A stretch of 64,000 nucleotides of DNA from Ichthyophis bannanicus (GCA_033557465.1 JAWIIG010000025.1:5327001-5391000), one strand, 5' to 3'. Shown: positions 52,426 through 63,921, counted from the first letter of the stretch. Translations and numbers: made by a program. Notes: generated by a model from the letters alone, not told the origin.

Positions 52426-54344
52426 CTCCTCTCTAGAGAACTTTGCCTTCCTGGCCCTGAACGGCCCAGAGCCTTCCACCATTCCAGGAAGGTTATGTCA
52501 TTTTGCCCCCAGATGGGGGCAGATAACAGCAGAAAATTGGACTCTGTCTATTGTAAGAGAGGGGTACAAGCTTCATTTCCTCAGCATGCCCCCTCCTACA
52601 ATGGTAAGACAATTCAATTCTAGACCTCTCTCAACGACCAGTTAGGTCAAGAGGTCACTATGCTTCTTGCCCAAGGGGCAATAGAAGAGATACCCATTCT
52701 CCAACAGGGTACAGGGTTCTACTCCCCCTATTTCCTTATTCCAAAGAAAACAGGAGGACACAGACCCATTTTAGACCTCAGAGAATTGAACAAATTCCTG
52801 TTCAAAGAAGTTCAAAATGATTTCTCTAGGAACTCTGCTGCCATACCTTCAGAGTCAGGATTGGCTTTGTTCTCTAGATCTCAAGGATGCGTACACTCAT
52901 GTTCTCATCCATCCAACTCATCGAAAGTTCCTTCGCTTTCTATTTCAAGGGAAGCACTACCAATACAGGGTTCTTCCTTTTGGCCTGCCCTCGGCACCAA
53001 GGGTGTTCACAAAATGCATGGCTGTGGTGGCAGCATTTCTTCGCACCCTAGGAATATTCGTCTTCCCTTACTTAGACGACTGGCTCATTCGAGCCCCTTC
53101 AGAGCCAGAGGCCAGGGTTTCTCTCTCTCGCACAATGCGCATCCTTCAGTATTTGGGACGTCATAAACTTCCCAAAATCCAACCTTGCTCCCACTCAGTC
53201 TCTAGAGTTTATAGGAGCTCTGCTGGATACCAGACAGACAAGGGCCTACCTTCCACAGCCCTGCTGCCTTCGCATTGTGCAGTTAGCTTCCCAAGCAGTG
53301 CTAAAACTTCACCTCAGTGCTCGGGAAATGTTACAATTGCTAGGCCACATGGCATCCACCGTGCATATGGTTCCTTATGCTCGCTTCCATATGAGGGCAG
53401 CCCAGTGGACTTTATCCACTCAAAGCACTCAGGCGTCAGGTTGCCTGTCAGACAAAATAGCAAACTCAGGTTGCCTTATTTTGTCCCTCCTATAGTGGCA
53501 ATCACCCCAAAACCTTTTGGTGGGATCCCCTTTTCATCAACCTCCACCCTAAGCCACTCTAACAACAGATGCCTCACAGGTGGGTTGGGGAGCCCACCTG
53601 CAAGGCCTCTCTACCCAGGGTACCTGGACTCCACAGGAGACCTATCTACATATCAATCTCCTGGAACTCAGTGCAATCTTCCTTGCTCTTCGAGTATTCC
53701 ACACCCAGCTCAGCTACAAGACAGTCCTAGTTCAAACGGACAATCAAGTAGCCATGTTCTATGTAAACAAGCAGGGCGGAACAGGCTCTCTGTCGCTATG
53801 CAACGAAGCTTTGCGACTATGGGCCCTCGCCAGAGAGCATCAGATTCATCTCCTTGCGGTGTATCTTCCAGGCATTCAGAACTCTTGGGTAGACAGAGTC
53901 AGTCGAGTTCTGCTTCCACACGAATGGTCTCTCCATGCAGACCAGGTGGCCAAAATTTTCCAAATTTGGGGAACCCCAGATATAGACCTCTTTGCAAGTC
54001 CACTGAATGCCAAACTTCCCCGGTTCTGTTCCAGAAATCCGGCTCAGGGTTGTCAGGCCAGGGATGCTTTCCTACTCCATTGGGGCCAGGACTTCCTGTA
54101 TGCCTTTCCACCCATTCCCCTAATTCCCAAAACCCTGTTCAAGCTTCAGAGAGACAGAGGTCATATGATTCTCATAGCTCCACATTGGCCATGGCAAATG
54201 TGGTACCCTCTGCTTCCACATCTCTCTCAAGCTCCGCCTCTGGAGTTAGGATCTGCTCCAGATCTCCTTTCTCAGGAGGACGGGGTGCTGTGGCATCCCA
54301 ATCCCCAGTCTCTGCATCTCAGGGCCTGGTTGCTGAAAGCCTAG
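52426..54344 (+). pseudogene. DIRS pol with several frameshifts (copy F)
   Basis: Reverse transcriptase parts lie at 52480-52610, 52660-52808 (LLAQGAIEEIPI, YFLIPKKTGGHRPIL) and 52817-53158 (LDLKDAYTHVLIHP, YLDD in FPYLDDWLIRA). They are separated by small deletions near 52625, 52808 and 53158. RNase H and the methyltransferase-like region are open from 53580 to 54344, with NLLELSAI (Arg to Ser), QTDNQV, VDRVSRVL, DIDLFASPLNAKLPRF and FPPIPLIPKTLFKL. It ends LLKA-TAG. Confidence 0.87.
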
Positions 54345-55379
54345 AACTTCACAGTCTTAACCTTTCTCAGCAGCTAAAGGATATCCTTTGTTTCCAGGAA
54401 GCCTTCCACAAGACGCTCTTATGTTTTGAAGTGGAAAAGGTTTACCATATGGTGCTTGCAGAAGGGTCTTAACCCTCTTGTGATACCTCTGAAATCATTA
54501 CTGGAGTATCTTCTTAATTTATCTAATGCAGGGCTTAATACCAATTCAGTGAGAGTTCATTTGAGTGCTATTGCAGCTTCTTTCAAGTCTCTAAATGGGC
54601 AACCTATTTCCTCTCATCCTCTCATAGCGAGATTTATGAGAGGCCTTCTTTTGACTAAGCCTCCCATTAAGCCACCACCGGTGACATGGGACTTAAATTT
54701 GGTTCTTGGGCAGTTTATGAAACCGCCTTTTGAACCATTAGCCACTACCTCCTTGAAATTCCTTTCCTGGAAGGTCATCTTTCTTATTGCAATCACATCA
54801 GCACGTCGCATCAGTGAATTGCAAGCATTGGTGGCTGATCCTCCTTATACAAGGTTCCATCATGATAAAGTAGTCCTTAGGACTCATCCACACTTTATGC
54901 CAAAGGTGGCGTCACCTTTTCATTTAAACCAAGCAGTTTACCTTCCTGTATTCTTCCCAAGGCCTCATGCCTCAAATGTAGAAATGAATCTTCATACTTT
55001 GGATTGTAAAAGGGCTCTGGCCTTTTACTTACAAAGGACACAGCAACATAGGAAGTCCTCTCAACTTTTTGTTGCTTTTGATCCTAGTCATTTGGAACTT
55101 CCAGTCTCCAAAAGAACACTGTCCAACTGGATTGCACAGTGTATATCTTTTGCCTATGAGAGTAAAAACCTTCCTCTGGAAGGCCATGTCACAGCTCACA
55201 ATGTGAGAGCCATGGCAGCCTCTATGGCTCATCTTCACTCTGTGTCTATCGACGACATCTGCCAAGCATCTACTTGGGCTTCAGTTCATACCTTCACAGC
55301 CCATTACTGCTTAGACAACGACTCCCGCCGGGATGCCTTGTTTGGTCAGGCTGTTCTTCTACACCTGTTCCATACTTAA
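54345..55379 (+). pseudogene. Tyrosine recombinase, catalytic core intact, 5' frameshift (copy F)
   Basis: The start (SLNLSQQLKDIL) is separated by a 2-base loss near 54390 from a 317-codon open frame that runs to the TAA at 55377-55379. The frame has MKWKRFTIWCLQKGL, NLSNAGLNTNSVRVHLSA, WDLNLVLGQFMKPPFEPL, TSARRISELQAL (box I Arg), HHDKVVLRTHPHFMPKV, TAHNVRAMAASMAHLHS (box II) and FTAHYCLDNDS (Tyr). All the catalytic residues of the family can be read. It is the best-preserved recombinase core in the window. Confidence 0.88.
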
Positions 55380-55497
55380 TCAACTCCTACCCACCATCCC
55401 TGATAGGATGCCAGAGATCCATGGGGGGAAGTGGAGCCTTTTCACAAGGGCACACAACTTCTGGGGTTTCTCCCTGGCATCTGCAGCTAGGGACTCC

Positions 55498-55600
55498 CCA
55501 TATGTGAAGACTACATTCCTGCTTGTTCCTGGAGATAGCATAGTTACTCATCTGTAACAGGTGATCTCCAGGAAAAGCAGGAATTTAGTCTTCACAACAC
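55498..55600 (+). repeat. Internal complementary region of DIRS copy F
   Basis: Left-end complement (CCATATGTGAAGACTACATT to CTGGAGAT) is joined to right-end complement (AGCATAGTTACTCATCTGTA). It is followed by a CT-rich run (55622-55662). Confidence 0.85.
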
Positions 55601-55681
55601 CCCACCTCCCCTAGGAGTTGTATCTCTCTATCTATCTCTTTCTCTCTTTCCCTCTCTCTTTTGTCTCAGCTTTAAACTCAG

Positions 55682-55869
55682 CTGGAGAGGAACAGTTGGG
55701 AAAGGCGGGAAGGCAGCACGCAGGCGCTGTGGGATGCTCCCAAAAGCTTTCCTATTGGACGCTGGGGAGCGTTCCCGCGCAGGCTCCGTCGGTACCGACG
55801 ATACCCATATGTGAAGACTAAATTCCTGCTGTTCCCGGAGATCACCTCTTACAGGTGAGTAACTATGCT
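55682..55869 (+). repeat. Right inverted terminal repeat of DIRS copy F
   Basis: Complement of the left repeat, with CCGTCGGTACCGACGATACC intact and the right extension CACCTCTTACAGGTGAGTAA then CTATGCT. Confidence 0.85.
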
Positions 55870-56077
55870 TTATTTGTGGGATGAACGGTAGTCTTTTTGA
55901 ATAGAGTGTTTGGATGAAGGCATGACGTCAGCGGTGTGAGCTGAGAGCTCTGTGGTAGTGCGGCAAATAAACCTTTGCTTTTGCTCTCCTGAAGTGCTGA
56001 GTGATCTGCTGCTGATTCAGCCGAGCCTAAAACGGTATGGCAAATAAAGAAATCTGTAGACATAAGTGATTTTTCCT
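55870..56077. other. Short host or LTR-like segment between DIRS copies F and G
   Basis: It contains GTGCGGCAAATAAACCTTTG followed by CTTTTGCTCTCCTG, the AATAAA-plus-T-rich arrangement common at the polyadenylation end of LTRs. No inverted TG...CA ends were found, so an LTR origin is only a suggestion. Confidence 0.3.
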
Positions 56078-56496
56078 TTCTCCGGAAACAAGCAGGTGGT
56101 CAGTCCTCATATATGTGTGACGCTGGCACCAATGGAGCCTGTGCAGTAACCTCTCCCTAGCTTTCAAAGAAAGCCTTTTGGAGATCCACCACGCATGCAT
56201 GGCTGCCATCCCACCCAAGGGTGCCATCTTGCCTCCGTCTTTTTCAGCGAAGCCCATCGGACATTTGTCTGCACCCCGGAAAAGATGGATTTTTCTTTTT
56301 TCATCTCTCCTTATTTTTCGTTCTCCAGTACACGTACCGGTGCCGCCTTATTCCCCGGTTCCTCTACCACCTCAGCGCCCCATTTTTCTCGGGTCTTTTT
56401 GCCCTTCGGGGACTTTTTCCTCGGTGTGCAGGAATCCTTGCGCCCTCTCTGGCCAGGACACTTAAGTTTGATCTCGCGGGCGCTGTCTTCCCTGCT

Positions 56497-58147
56497 ATGT
56501 CCTCTGCAGTGGGTTGAAACAAGGCGACTGCTACGGGCACACTATGTCCTGCATGGATCTGCACGATTGCTGCCTCCATTGCCTCAGTGCAGTCCATGGT
56601 GACTCCTCCTATGGACTCTGTCAGCAAATGACGAGCAAGGGACGGAGGAACCAGTGAGAGTCCATGATTAGGAAGATCTCAGATTTGGCCCCAGCATCTC
56701 TCTTGGGAGGAGTGGCTCAGTGGTTGGGACAGGTTACCTCAGACTGGAGGGCCAGGGGTTCAATTCCCACGTAGGGACAAGTAACCTCAGGCCGGAGGGA
56801 CTGGAGTCACTAGTCCCATGGCCACTCCTTGTGGCCTTGGGCAAGCCACTTAACCCTCCATTGCCTCAGGTACACTTAGATTGTGAGCCCTTCGGGGACA
56901 AGGGAATAAATAGTGCCTGTTAGCATATATCTGTAAACCGCTTTGACCCGGTGAAAAAGCGGTATATAAGCACAGCTAAATAAATAAATTGCAGGGGCTC
57001 CAGGGGCCTCATGGCTCTGGTGGCCTGGCGCAACATCGAGGCCGAAGGGTTCTCAAGATATCCTCTGATTCTGAGTCGAACTGGGAGACTGATGACGATT
57101 CCCCCGATACCTGCCTCCATCGGGATGTCCCTTTGGGCCCTTCCTCTCTGGAGGACCGGCGCTGGTCCCCTCCTGAGGACCTCCCCTTTTTGGAGTTTGT
57201 CCGGGACATAGCGAAGGCTTTGACCTTCACCATGGAGTCCAAGGAGGAGCCTCGGGCAGAGAACCTTGAGATCCTCCAGTGCGAGGTCCCTCCGAAGGAG
57301 GTACTCACAGTGCCGGTTCCCCCCCATCCTGGAATGGCTTCTCTTTCACATGTGGGAGAACCCAGCCATGGTGCTGATTGTGAGCAGGCATATTGAGTCC
57401 GCAGGAGCCCTGGGTTCCAAAAGGCACAGCTGCTTCATAACTCCATGATGATGAAGTCAGCCATGCGAAGGACCAAAAACCAAAAGACGCAATCCTCTGT
57501 GCCCCCCGGCAGGGAGGCCTGCTCCATGGATGCCAGACAGAAAGTGCTACCAGGGCTCAATGTTCATCAGCCAGATCCAGGCCTACTAGCTCTATATGAG
57601 CATGTACTTGAGGGACATGGCGAGTGAGCTCTCTGGGTTCTCAGCTGGGCTGGCAGAAGAACCTCTTCAGTGGTTCTAGACCCTGACCTCTACAGTCAAG
57701 AAGTGCTCCAAATTTATCACTCATGTAGCCTATGATGGCTTTGAGCCTGTGGCCAGAGTAGCTGCGGTGGACATTAGTACCCACCACCAGGCCTGGCTAC
57801 AGCTCTCTGACCTGGAGCAATGGGTGCAGAACAAGTGGTCGATGTTGCATGCAGGAGGGAGAATTTCTTCAGCAAACCCATGATGGACAAGGCTGCCGAG
57901 CTCGAGTCCGAGTTTGACTAGGACCAAGCTCTCCAAGAAAACTGCTGACCCTTCCCAGCAGAAGGCTTCAGAGAAAAATCCCCTTTACCCAAAGAAGAGG
58001 AAGGCTTACGGAAACTACCCCCAGTACTCAGCCTTTCCAGCTCCCCACAAGGGCCAGCAGGCCAAGGGGCAGGGGCACGGCCTGCATAAGCCTAAGACCT
58101 CCAAGTCCCAGGTGGCGCCCCAGCCACAGCCGGGTGGGAGCTTTTGA
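56497..58147 (+). pseudogene. DIRS gag-like ORF, second subfamily, SINE-disrupted (copy G)
   Basis: The ATG at 56497 starts MSSAVG then TGA; the zinc-motif region is barely recognisable. After the SINE (56706-56989) the frame at 57030-57300 reads KISSDSESNWETDDDSPD and PPEDLPFLEFVRDIAKALTF, like copy C. Later parts in shifting frames include GSKRHSCFITP and the Lys/Gln tail (PHKGQQAKGQGHGLHKPKT) ending QPGGSF and TGA 58145-58147. Confidence 0.7.
56706..56989 (+). repeat. tRNA-derived SINE with L2-like tail
   Basis: Box A region GGAGTGGCTCAGTGGTTGGG and box B region GGGGTTCAATTCCCACG are followed by TTGGGCAAGCCACTTAACCC, TTAGATTGTGAGCCCTTC and the tail TGTAAACCGCTTTGACCC, AAAGCGGTATATAAGC, AAATAAATAAAT. 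It is the most complete copy of the family in the window. Confidence 0.88.
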
Positions 58148-60047
58148 TTCCTTGGTCATAGCCTCTCCTCTCCCAGTAGGCCTAGTCCCATAGCACACTG
58201 GAGGGGGCATCTGGTATATTTTGCCAACCGCTGGTCAAGCATCACCACCAACATCTGGGTCCTCCAGGTGGTGGAGGAGGGTTACCTCCTCCATTTCAAT
58301 CAGACACCACCCCCATTCTTCCCAGAGGAACTCACGATGATGCCCCTTCACCGCGACTTGCTCTAGCGAGAGCTCTCTGGGTTTCTAGCAGACAAGGCAA
58401 TGGAAGTGGTTCCACCCTACTTCAAGGGCAAGGGGTTCTATTCCCGATGCTTCCTGGTTCCCAAAAGGACCGACTGCTTTCATCCTGTCCTGGATCTTCG
58501 CGATCTCAACAAGTTCCTGGTGAAGGAGAAGTTCAAGATGCTCTCCCTTGGAACACTGCTGCCTTATCTCCCCCAAGGAGATTGGGTATGCTCCTTGGAT
58601 CTCAATCACGTGTACACATACATTCCCATCCATCCGTGCCGACGGTTTGTCATTGGACAAAGCCACTACCAGTACAGGGTCCTGCCTTTCTGCCTGGCTT
58701 CGACCCCAAGGTTGTTCGCAAAGTGCCTAGCTGTGGTGACTGCCCAGTTGTGGCTGCAAAGGGTGTTCATCTTTCCCTACCTGGATGTCTGGCTGGTCAG
58801 AGGCAGCACAGCCATCAAAGTGCAGCAGGCAGAACGCTGCACCATTCTCACTCTGGAGCACCTGGGGTTTGTCATCAACTACCCCAAGTCCTACCTGCAA
58901 CCGTCCCAGAGTCTGAAATTCATAGGAGCATTGCTAGACACGGTCCAGGCAAGAGCCTTCTTCCCCCTTAACAGGGTCCAGTGCCTAGCAACCCTCACAG
59001 AGGAGGTTCAGGGTCAAAATTCGGTCTCTGCCCAGCTCATGCTGCGCCTCCTGGGGCACATGACCTTGACAGTGTACATCACGACAGGTGCCCATCTTCA
59101 CATGCAGCCAGACCAGTGAGCCCTCTGCTCCCAGTGGTCCCAGGCAACAGGGTGACTGTCACGCATCCCCTTGCCGAGTCCCTCGCCTGGTGGCAGCAGC
59201 TACCAAACTTGCTGGCAGGGATTCCTTCTCAGGTCCCGACCCCTCAGAGGGTCCTCGCCACAGATACCTCCAAGTTGGGCTCAGGAACCCATTGCAGTGA
59301 CCTCCGCACTCAGTGCCGTGGTCAGCATGGGAGAGCCTCCAACAGATTAACTTCCTAGAGCTCTGGACCATCGCATGTGCTCTCTGAACCTTTATCACTA
59401 CCTGTGAAACCAGGCTGTTCTGATCCAGATGGACAATCAGGTGGTGATGATCTACATCAACAAGCACGGGGGTATGGGGTCGTCACTCCTGTGCTCTGAA
59501 GCGGTCCGTCTCTGCCAGCAGGAACGAGATGCTTTTCAAGGCAATGTACCTCCCCAGCCAGGACAGTGTTCTGGCAGACCATCTGAGCTGGGTTCTCTAG
59601 CCCCTCGAGTGGCGGCTCAACCCACAGGTGGCCATCCAACTGTTCCATCGCTGGGGCCCTATGGTGATTGATCTCTTTGCCAGCCCGGCCAATGCTCAGC
59701 TGGCCTGCTTCTGCTCCAGCTCCAGAGTGCCGCACCCCTCTCGGGTGGCGGCCGATGCATTCCTCATTCCGTGGACAGAGGGGCCTCTTTTATGTCTTCC
59801 CCCCCCCCCCCCACGCCACTATTGCCAAGACCCTCTTCAAGGTCCAGCTCAACCGGGCCACCCTGATCCTCATAGCCCCCCCCTCCGGTGGCCCTGGCAG
59901 CCATGGTTTCAACTGCTCATCAGCCTGTCTAGGGCGCCCATAGTCCCTCTGGGAAGCACCACAGACCTGCTCTCGCAGGAAGATGGCACTCTCCTGCACC
60001 CCAATCTGGGGTCCCTGGCCCTGACAGTCTGGCTGCTGAAAGGGTAG
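58148..60047 (+). pseudogene. DIRS pol, second subfamily, active site changed (copy G)
   Basis: Reverse transcriptase is open at 58400-59119 (239 codons) with KGKGFYSRCFLVPKRT, LDLRDLNKFLVKEKFKMLS, YQYRVLPFCLAS and FVINYPKSYLQPSQSL. The active site reads YLDV (58778-58789), so the second catalytic Asp is lost. Gly-to-Cys in PFCLAS is a further change. RNase H (59230-59600) shows DNQVVMIYINKHGG. The methyltransferase-like part (59628-60047) shows VIDLFASPANAQLACF, ADAFLIPW and AKTLFKVQLNRATLIL in shifted frames. A C run at 59799-59814 lies inside it. Confidence 0.8.
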
Positions 60048-61071
60048 CCCTGGCACACTTCAACTTGCTTAGGAAGGTGGAAGAGGTCCGGCTGGCATCA
60101 TACAAGGATTCCATCCGGCAGGCATACACCTTCAAGTGGCGTCGAGCCTCAATTTGGTGTGCGGAGAGGGCTGCTAACCCCTTCTCCTGTTCCGTCCAAC
60201 TGGTGCTGCAGTACCTGCTGCACCTGTCTAATGCTGGTCTGAAGTCCAATTCCATCAGGGTTCACCTCCGTGCGCTATCGGTGTACCATTACCTCATCAA
60301 GGGTAAGCCCCTCTCTGCCCAGCCTCTCATGGCTCACTCACTTCCATAGGGGCTTCCTGCTCTCTCAACCACCCATTCGACCACCAATGGTGGTGTGGGA
60401 TCTCAGTGTGGTCCCCTCGAAGCACATTGCTCCACTCTTTGAGCTGCTGACTTCCTGCCACCTCAAGTGTCTGTCCTGGAAGGTGGTTTTCCTCATGGCG
60501 CTCACGTCTGCTTGCAGGGTCAGTGAGCTCCAGTCTCTGGTGGCTCATGACCCCTACACCAGGTTTCATAGGAACAGAGTGGTGCTCTGGATGCATCTAA
60601 GTTCCTCCCTAAGGTGATATCCTCGTTCCACCTTAACCAGGAGGTGGTGTTTCCCACCTTTTTTCCGCACCCTCATGCCAGTAGGGCAGATGCCACATTC
60701 CATGCACTGTACTGTAAACGGGCATTGGCCTATTATTTAGAGTGGCCCAAGCCCCATCGTTGCTCCTCGCAGCTCTTCATCTTCTATGATACTAATCGCC
60801 TTGGCATAGTGGTCTGCAAGCATACCCTATCCACCTGGGTGAAAGACTGCATCGCTTTCACCTGCGGTCGGGCAGGTCTTTTGCTGGAGCATCACTTCAT
60901 GGGGCACTGCATCCGGGCCATGGCAGCTTCTGTGGCAAACCTCCACTCAGTTCCCCTAAGGAGATCTTCCGGGCCACCACCTGATCCTCAGTTCACACCT
61001 TCGCAGTGCATTACTGCCTGGAGGAGACCCAGCAGGACAATGCCTTCGGCCAGGCAGTACTCCATCAATAA
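60048..61071 (+). pseudogene. Tyrosine recombinase, second subfamily, frameshifted (copy G)
   Basis: Three overlapping frames together show the full fold: RQAYTFKWRRASIWC, YLLHLSNAGLKSNSIRVHLR, VVWDLSVVPSKHIAPLFELL, TSACRVSELQSL (box I Arg kept), FHLNQEVVFPTFFPHPHAS, LFIFYDTNRLGIVVCK, MGHCIRAMAASVANLHS (box II kept) and VHYCLEETQQDNAFGQAV with the Tyr. Frameshifts lie near 60345, 60600 and 60960. The catalytic residues are present but not in one frame. Confidence 0.8.
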
Positions 61072-61252
61072 ATTTGTTTGGGGTTTAAGGCAACTCCTGC
61101 CTTCCGGCCCTTCTGTGTGTCCAGGCTACCAGAGAGCTGGTTTCCCTAGTCAATGCTGGGGTCGCTACTTAGGTCTTACTGTTCCTCACGGTTTGTTTTT
61201 TGGGGTCACCTGTGGCTTACAGGTTTTTTTGATAGCCTGTAGCTAGGGAGTC

Positions 61253-61351
61253 CCATATGTGAGGACTGACTTCCTGTTTGTTCCCGGAAAAAGCATAGTT
61301 ACTCACTTGTAACAGGTGTTCTCCAGGGACAGCAGGAATCTGTCCTTACAA
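61253..61351 (+). repeat. Internal complementary region of DIRS copy G
   Basis: CCATATGTGAGGACTGACTT up to TTCCCGGAAAAAGC matches the complement of the left end at 56078 (TTCTCCGGAAACAAG) only in part; the right-end complement AGCATAGTTACTCACTTGTA is clear. Confidence 0.7.
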
Positions 61352-61435
61352 TCCTCCCTCCTCCCCATGAAGTGGCTTTTCCTTTTGCCGTCTTGAGCTA
61401 TGTCATCATACTGAGGCAAGATGGCACCCTTGGCC

Positions 61436-62525
61436 TTCAACTACTACTTTTAAAGTTCATTTTGATGCAACTAAAGTACCTGACCCAGAGGGTCTATTTT
61501 TGGTGGTGGTCAATTTCAGCAGGCAAAGTGAGCTCCACCTTATACTAAATTTTACAACAGGATGGTTTTACACACTCATCCAAAATTCCTTTCTAAGGTA
61601 ATGTCTGACTTCAGTCAATTGTCCTGCCAGTATTTTTCTCTGGGCCTCATGCCCACAAAGGTGAAAAGCTCCTTGCACACATTGGACTGCAAGAGAGCCT
61701 AGCTGCCTACTTAGAGCACCTAAAAGCTATTAGACAATGCACCCAGCTTTTTGTTTCTTTTGACTCTTAATAATCTGAGGGCCATCTTCAGCAAACACAT
61801 TATATCCAGTTAGCTAGCAGACTGAATTCCATTCATTTATGCCCAGTTAAGCTTGACGTTTTAGGGTCATATCACAGCTCATAATGTCAAAGCTATGGCT
61901 GCATCATAGCCCACTTGAGATCAACCTCTATGGAGGAAATTTGCAAGGTTGCAACATGGATTTTGGTCCATCCTCTCACATTGCACTACTATCTAGAGAC
62001 TCCCTATACGACAGTAGGTTTATCCAGTCTGTCCTCCAGAATACAACTCCATCCCCCTAGGCCCATTTCTTTTAATTTCCAAGCTGCCTTACGAAAAAAA
62101 AAACAAAGAAAGCAAATAATATAAAAAGGACTAATGTCACCCAAAAAATTGTAGGTGTCTGCCTATTGCAGCTCCTTCCATGTTGATTATTTTCCCTTTT
62201 TTCTTTTGAAGGCAGCCTGTAGCTAGGAAGTCTCATGTTATCAAGACTTGCTATTCTGCTTGTCCTCAGAAAACAAAGTTACTTACCTCACATACCTTAC
62301 TGTCCTCGCATACCTTCCCATCTCCTCAAGGAACTGTATTCTATTCTAAGCTATATTACACCTAAGTGGTCCTTTGCAACAAAGTGTTGAGCATGCACAG
62401 TGAATCTCTCAAAAGCTCCAAGAGAGATCTTCTTGGAGACCTCTTTCCCACACCGGGCTCCATTTTGAGAGCTTATATTCTGCTGTCCACGAGGAGCATC
62501 TGCTTAGAAGTAAGTAACTTGGTTT
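61436..62525 (+). mobile_element. DIRS-type retrotransposon copy H, recombinase and 3' end remnant
   Basis: Highly decayed recombinase sequence: ACACTCATCCAAAATTCC, CACATTGGACTGCAAGAGAG, CATATCACAGCTCATAATGT (box II DNA) and ATTGCACTACTATCTAGAG (Tyr region). Then comes a diverged internal complementary region (about 62221-62300: TGTAGCTAGGAAGTCTCATG, TGTCCTCAGAAAACAAAG, TTACTTACCTCAC) and a right repeat to about 62525 (AGAAGTAAGTAACTTGG). It joins copy G at 61435, so G and H are fused. Confidence 0.65.
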
Positions 62526-62602
62526 TCAATTAGAAATTTTTTTCACCAGAGGGATAGAGCCTTTTTCTGTATGAAGCCAACCATTTCCTGATGTCTGTAG
62601 TA

Positions 62603-62786
62603 CAGGGATTCTCAACACAGTCCTCAGGAGACACCTAACCAATCATGTTTTCAGGATACCCTCAATGAATATGCATATGAGAGATCTGCATCCATTGCTG
62701 CCATTGTATACAAATCTCTCTCATTGTGTTTATGCTGAATACCTGACTGGCTAGGTGTGTCAGGAGGACTGGGTTGAGAACCTCGG
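62603..62786. mobile_element. hAT-type MITE
   Basis: Left arm CAGGGATTCTCAACACAGTC and right arm GGACTGGGTTGAGAACC are inverted, extended by CACCTAACCAATCA and TGACTGGCTAGGTGTG. The centre carries TGAATATGCATATGAGAG. It is the same family as 9084-9602. No clear 8-bp duplication remains. Confidence 0.65.
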
Positions 62787-62802
62787 CTCTTTGGCTCAGA
62801 TA

Positions 62803-62850
62803 AGAAAATATGAGATGCCATACTGGGTCAGACCAAAGGTCTTTCCTTAT
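62803..62850 (-). repeat. CR1 3' end remnant
   Basis: AGATGCCATACTGGGTCAG and ACCAAAGGTC are the complement of a CR1/L3-like 3' terminus. Confidence 0.6.
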
Positions 62851-62891
62851 CGTCACTCCAGTCCAGTCCCTTTACTTCTGGGTTACGCAAC

Positions 62892-63001
62892 CCTTCCAGC
62901 AGCTTGGAGGCTGAGCCCAACCTTTTTGGAGGTGGAGCGGTATAAATACCACTGGGACCACCCACCAACTCCAGTATTCTCAGCCTCCAAGCAGCTGGAG
63001 G
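62892..63001 (+). promoter_or_regulatory. TATA-like box framed by an inverted repeat
   Basis: GCGGTATAAATACC (TATAAAT at 62941-62947) lies between CCTTCCAGCAGCTTGGAGGC (from 62892) and CAGCCTCCAAGCAGCTGG (from 62981), which are inverted copies. A CpG-rich sequence follows downstream. This resembles the 5' end of a further retroelement or a TATA promoter. Activity is inference. Confidence 0.4.
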
Positions 63002-63150
63002 GTTCCGTAAGCCTAGGGCTTACTGGAGTCTTTCCTTTTAGTTAGAATTTACTTACTTATTTATTTCTCATTTATTTCTTATTTGTCTGCTGTTTTCCTT
63101 TCTTTTAGTACTTAGTAGGTACTGCCCCTTTAATTCCCCCTGCCTGCTCT

Positions 63151-63170
63151 CCCCCCCCCCCCCCCCCCCC
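63151..63170. repeat. C20 homopolymer
   Basis: Twenty cytosines in a row are followed by GGGG. The exact length is likely to be unreliable in an assembly. Confidence 0.8.
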
Positions 63171-63921
63171 GGGGTCGGCACGGGCGTCGGAGACGTTTTT
63201 CCTGCAGGCTGCAGCGAAGAGACTTCCTTGGCTGATCTCCTCGGCTGTATTTGCGGCTGGCTCTTGCACTCTTCACCGAGAGCCCTCCTGCCTCGCGCCG
63301 AAGCCCCCTGGGTGGCTGAGCGCTTGAGGCAGCGCCGCCATCTTACTCCCACCGCCGGACCCGTCCCAGAGCAGAGGGACGCAGGGGCGAGTGCTGGGTA
63401 CCCCGTTTTACCCGCGGGGCTGCAGTTTCAAGCGGCGATCACCTTTTGGAAGAGTGGTTCCCGTCTCCAGTCTCCTTTCGGCTGCCGGCACGGAGGACAG
63501 GCTCGCGGCGCCCCGTTCAGGCTCCACGTGGTGAGGCTCACCACGTGTTGAGCCAACGGGCAGTGAACGCTGAGCCGGGCCCAGCTAACATCAGGCACTT
63601 AATCGCAAGTACATTTAAGTTTCATAGCATTGTAATTTGAGGATTTTAATTTTAGTTTATTTGTTTTTTTGGCTTTTTGTGTTATGTAGCCTGTTTCTTT
63701 GGAAGGTAATTTTTAATTTAATAAGGACAAAGGGCCTGTTAATTCCCGGTTAGGGGGAACTGTTGTGTTACTGGGGGAGAGAGCACACAGAACCCTCAGC
63801 CCGTGTAAAAGAGTGCCAGACTCTGGTGAGAGATCCGCGTATCCTGGACAGTGCAGACTTTGGGCTCTCGGTTATTCCAAAGCCTCTGAGTAAGAAGGGC
63901 TTCGGGAGCTCTTTTCAAGGT

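Larger units (their letters stand above)
50202..55869 (+). mobile_element. DIRS-type retrotransposon copy F, full-length
   Basis: This 5668-bp copy has all structural parts from ATCTCCAGGAACAAGCAGG to GTGAGTAACTATGCT. Gag has in-frame stops only, pol several frameshifts, and the recombinase core is open. The flanks are ...TTAAGAGTA and TTATTTGTGG. Confidence 0.9.
56078..61435 (+). mobile_element. DIRS-type retrotransposon copy G, second subfamily, right end truncated
   Basis: The left end TTCTCCGGAAACAAGCAGG differs from the other subfamily (GTGACGCTGGCACCAATGG, CACGCATGCATGGCTGCC). Gag is interrupted by a SINE. Pol and recombinase are readable but shifted. The internal complementary region (61253-61351) is present. 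The right repeat breaks off near GGCAAGATGGCACCCTTGG at 61435, where copy H starts. Confidence 0.85.

Noticed and set aside
55870..56077. Possible solo LTR with AATAAA signal
   Set aside because: No TG...CA ends, primer-binding site or duplication could be found; kept only as a low-confidence note.
56706..56780. tRNA-like sequence with box A and box B
   Set aside because: It is continuous with a SINE body and LINE-derived tail, and the acceptor stem is not complementary, so it is a SINE head, not a tRNA gene.
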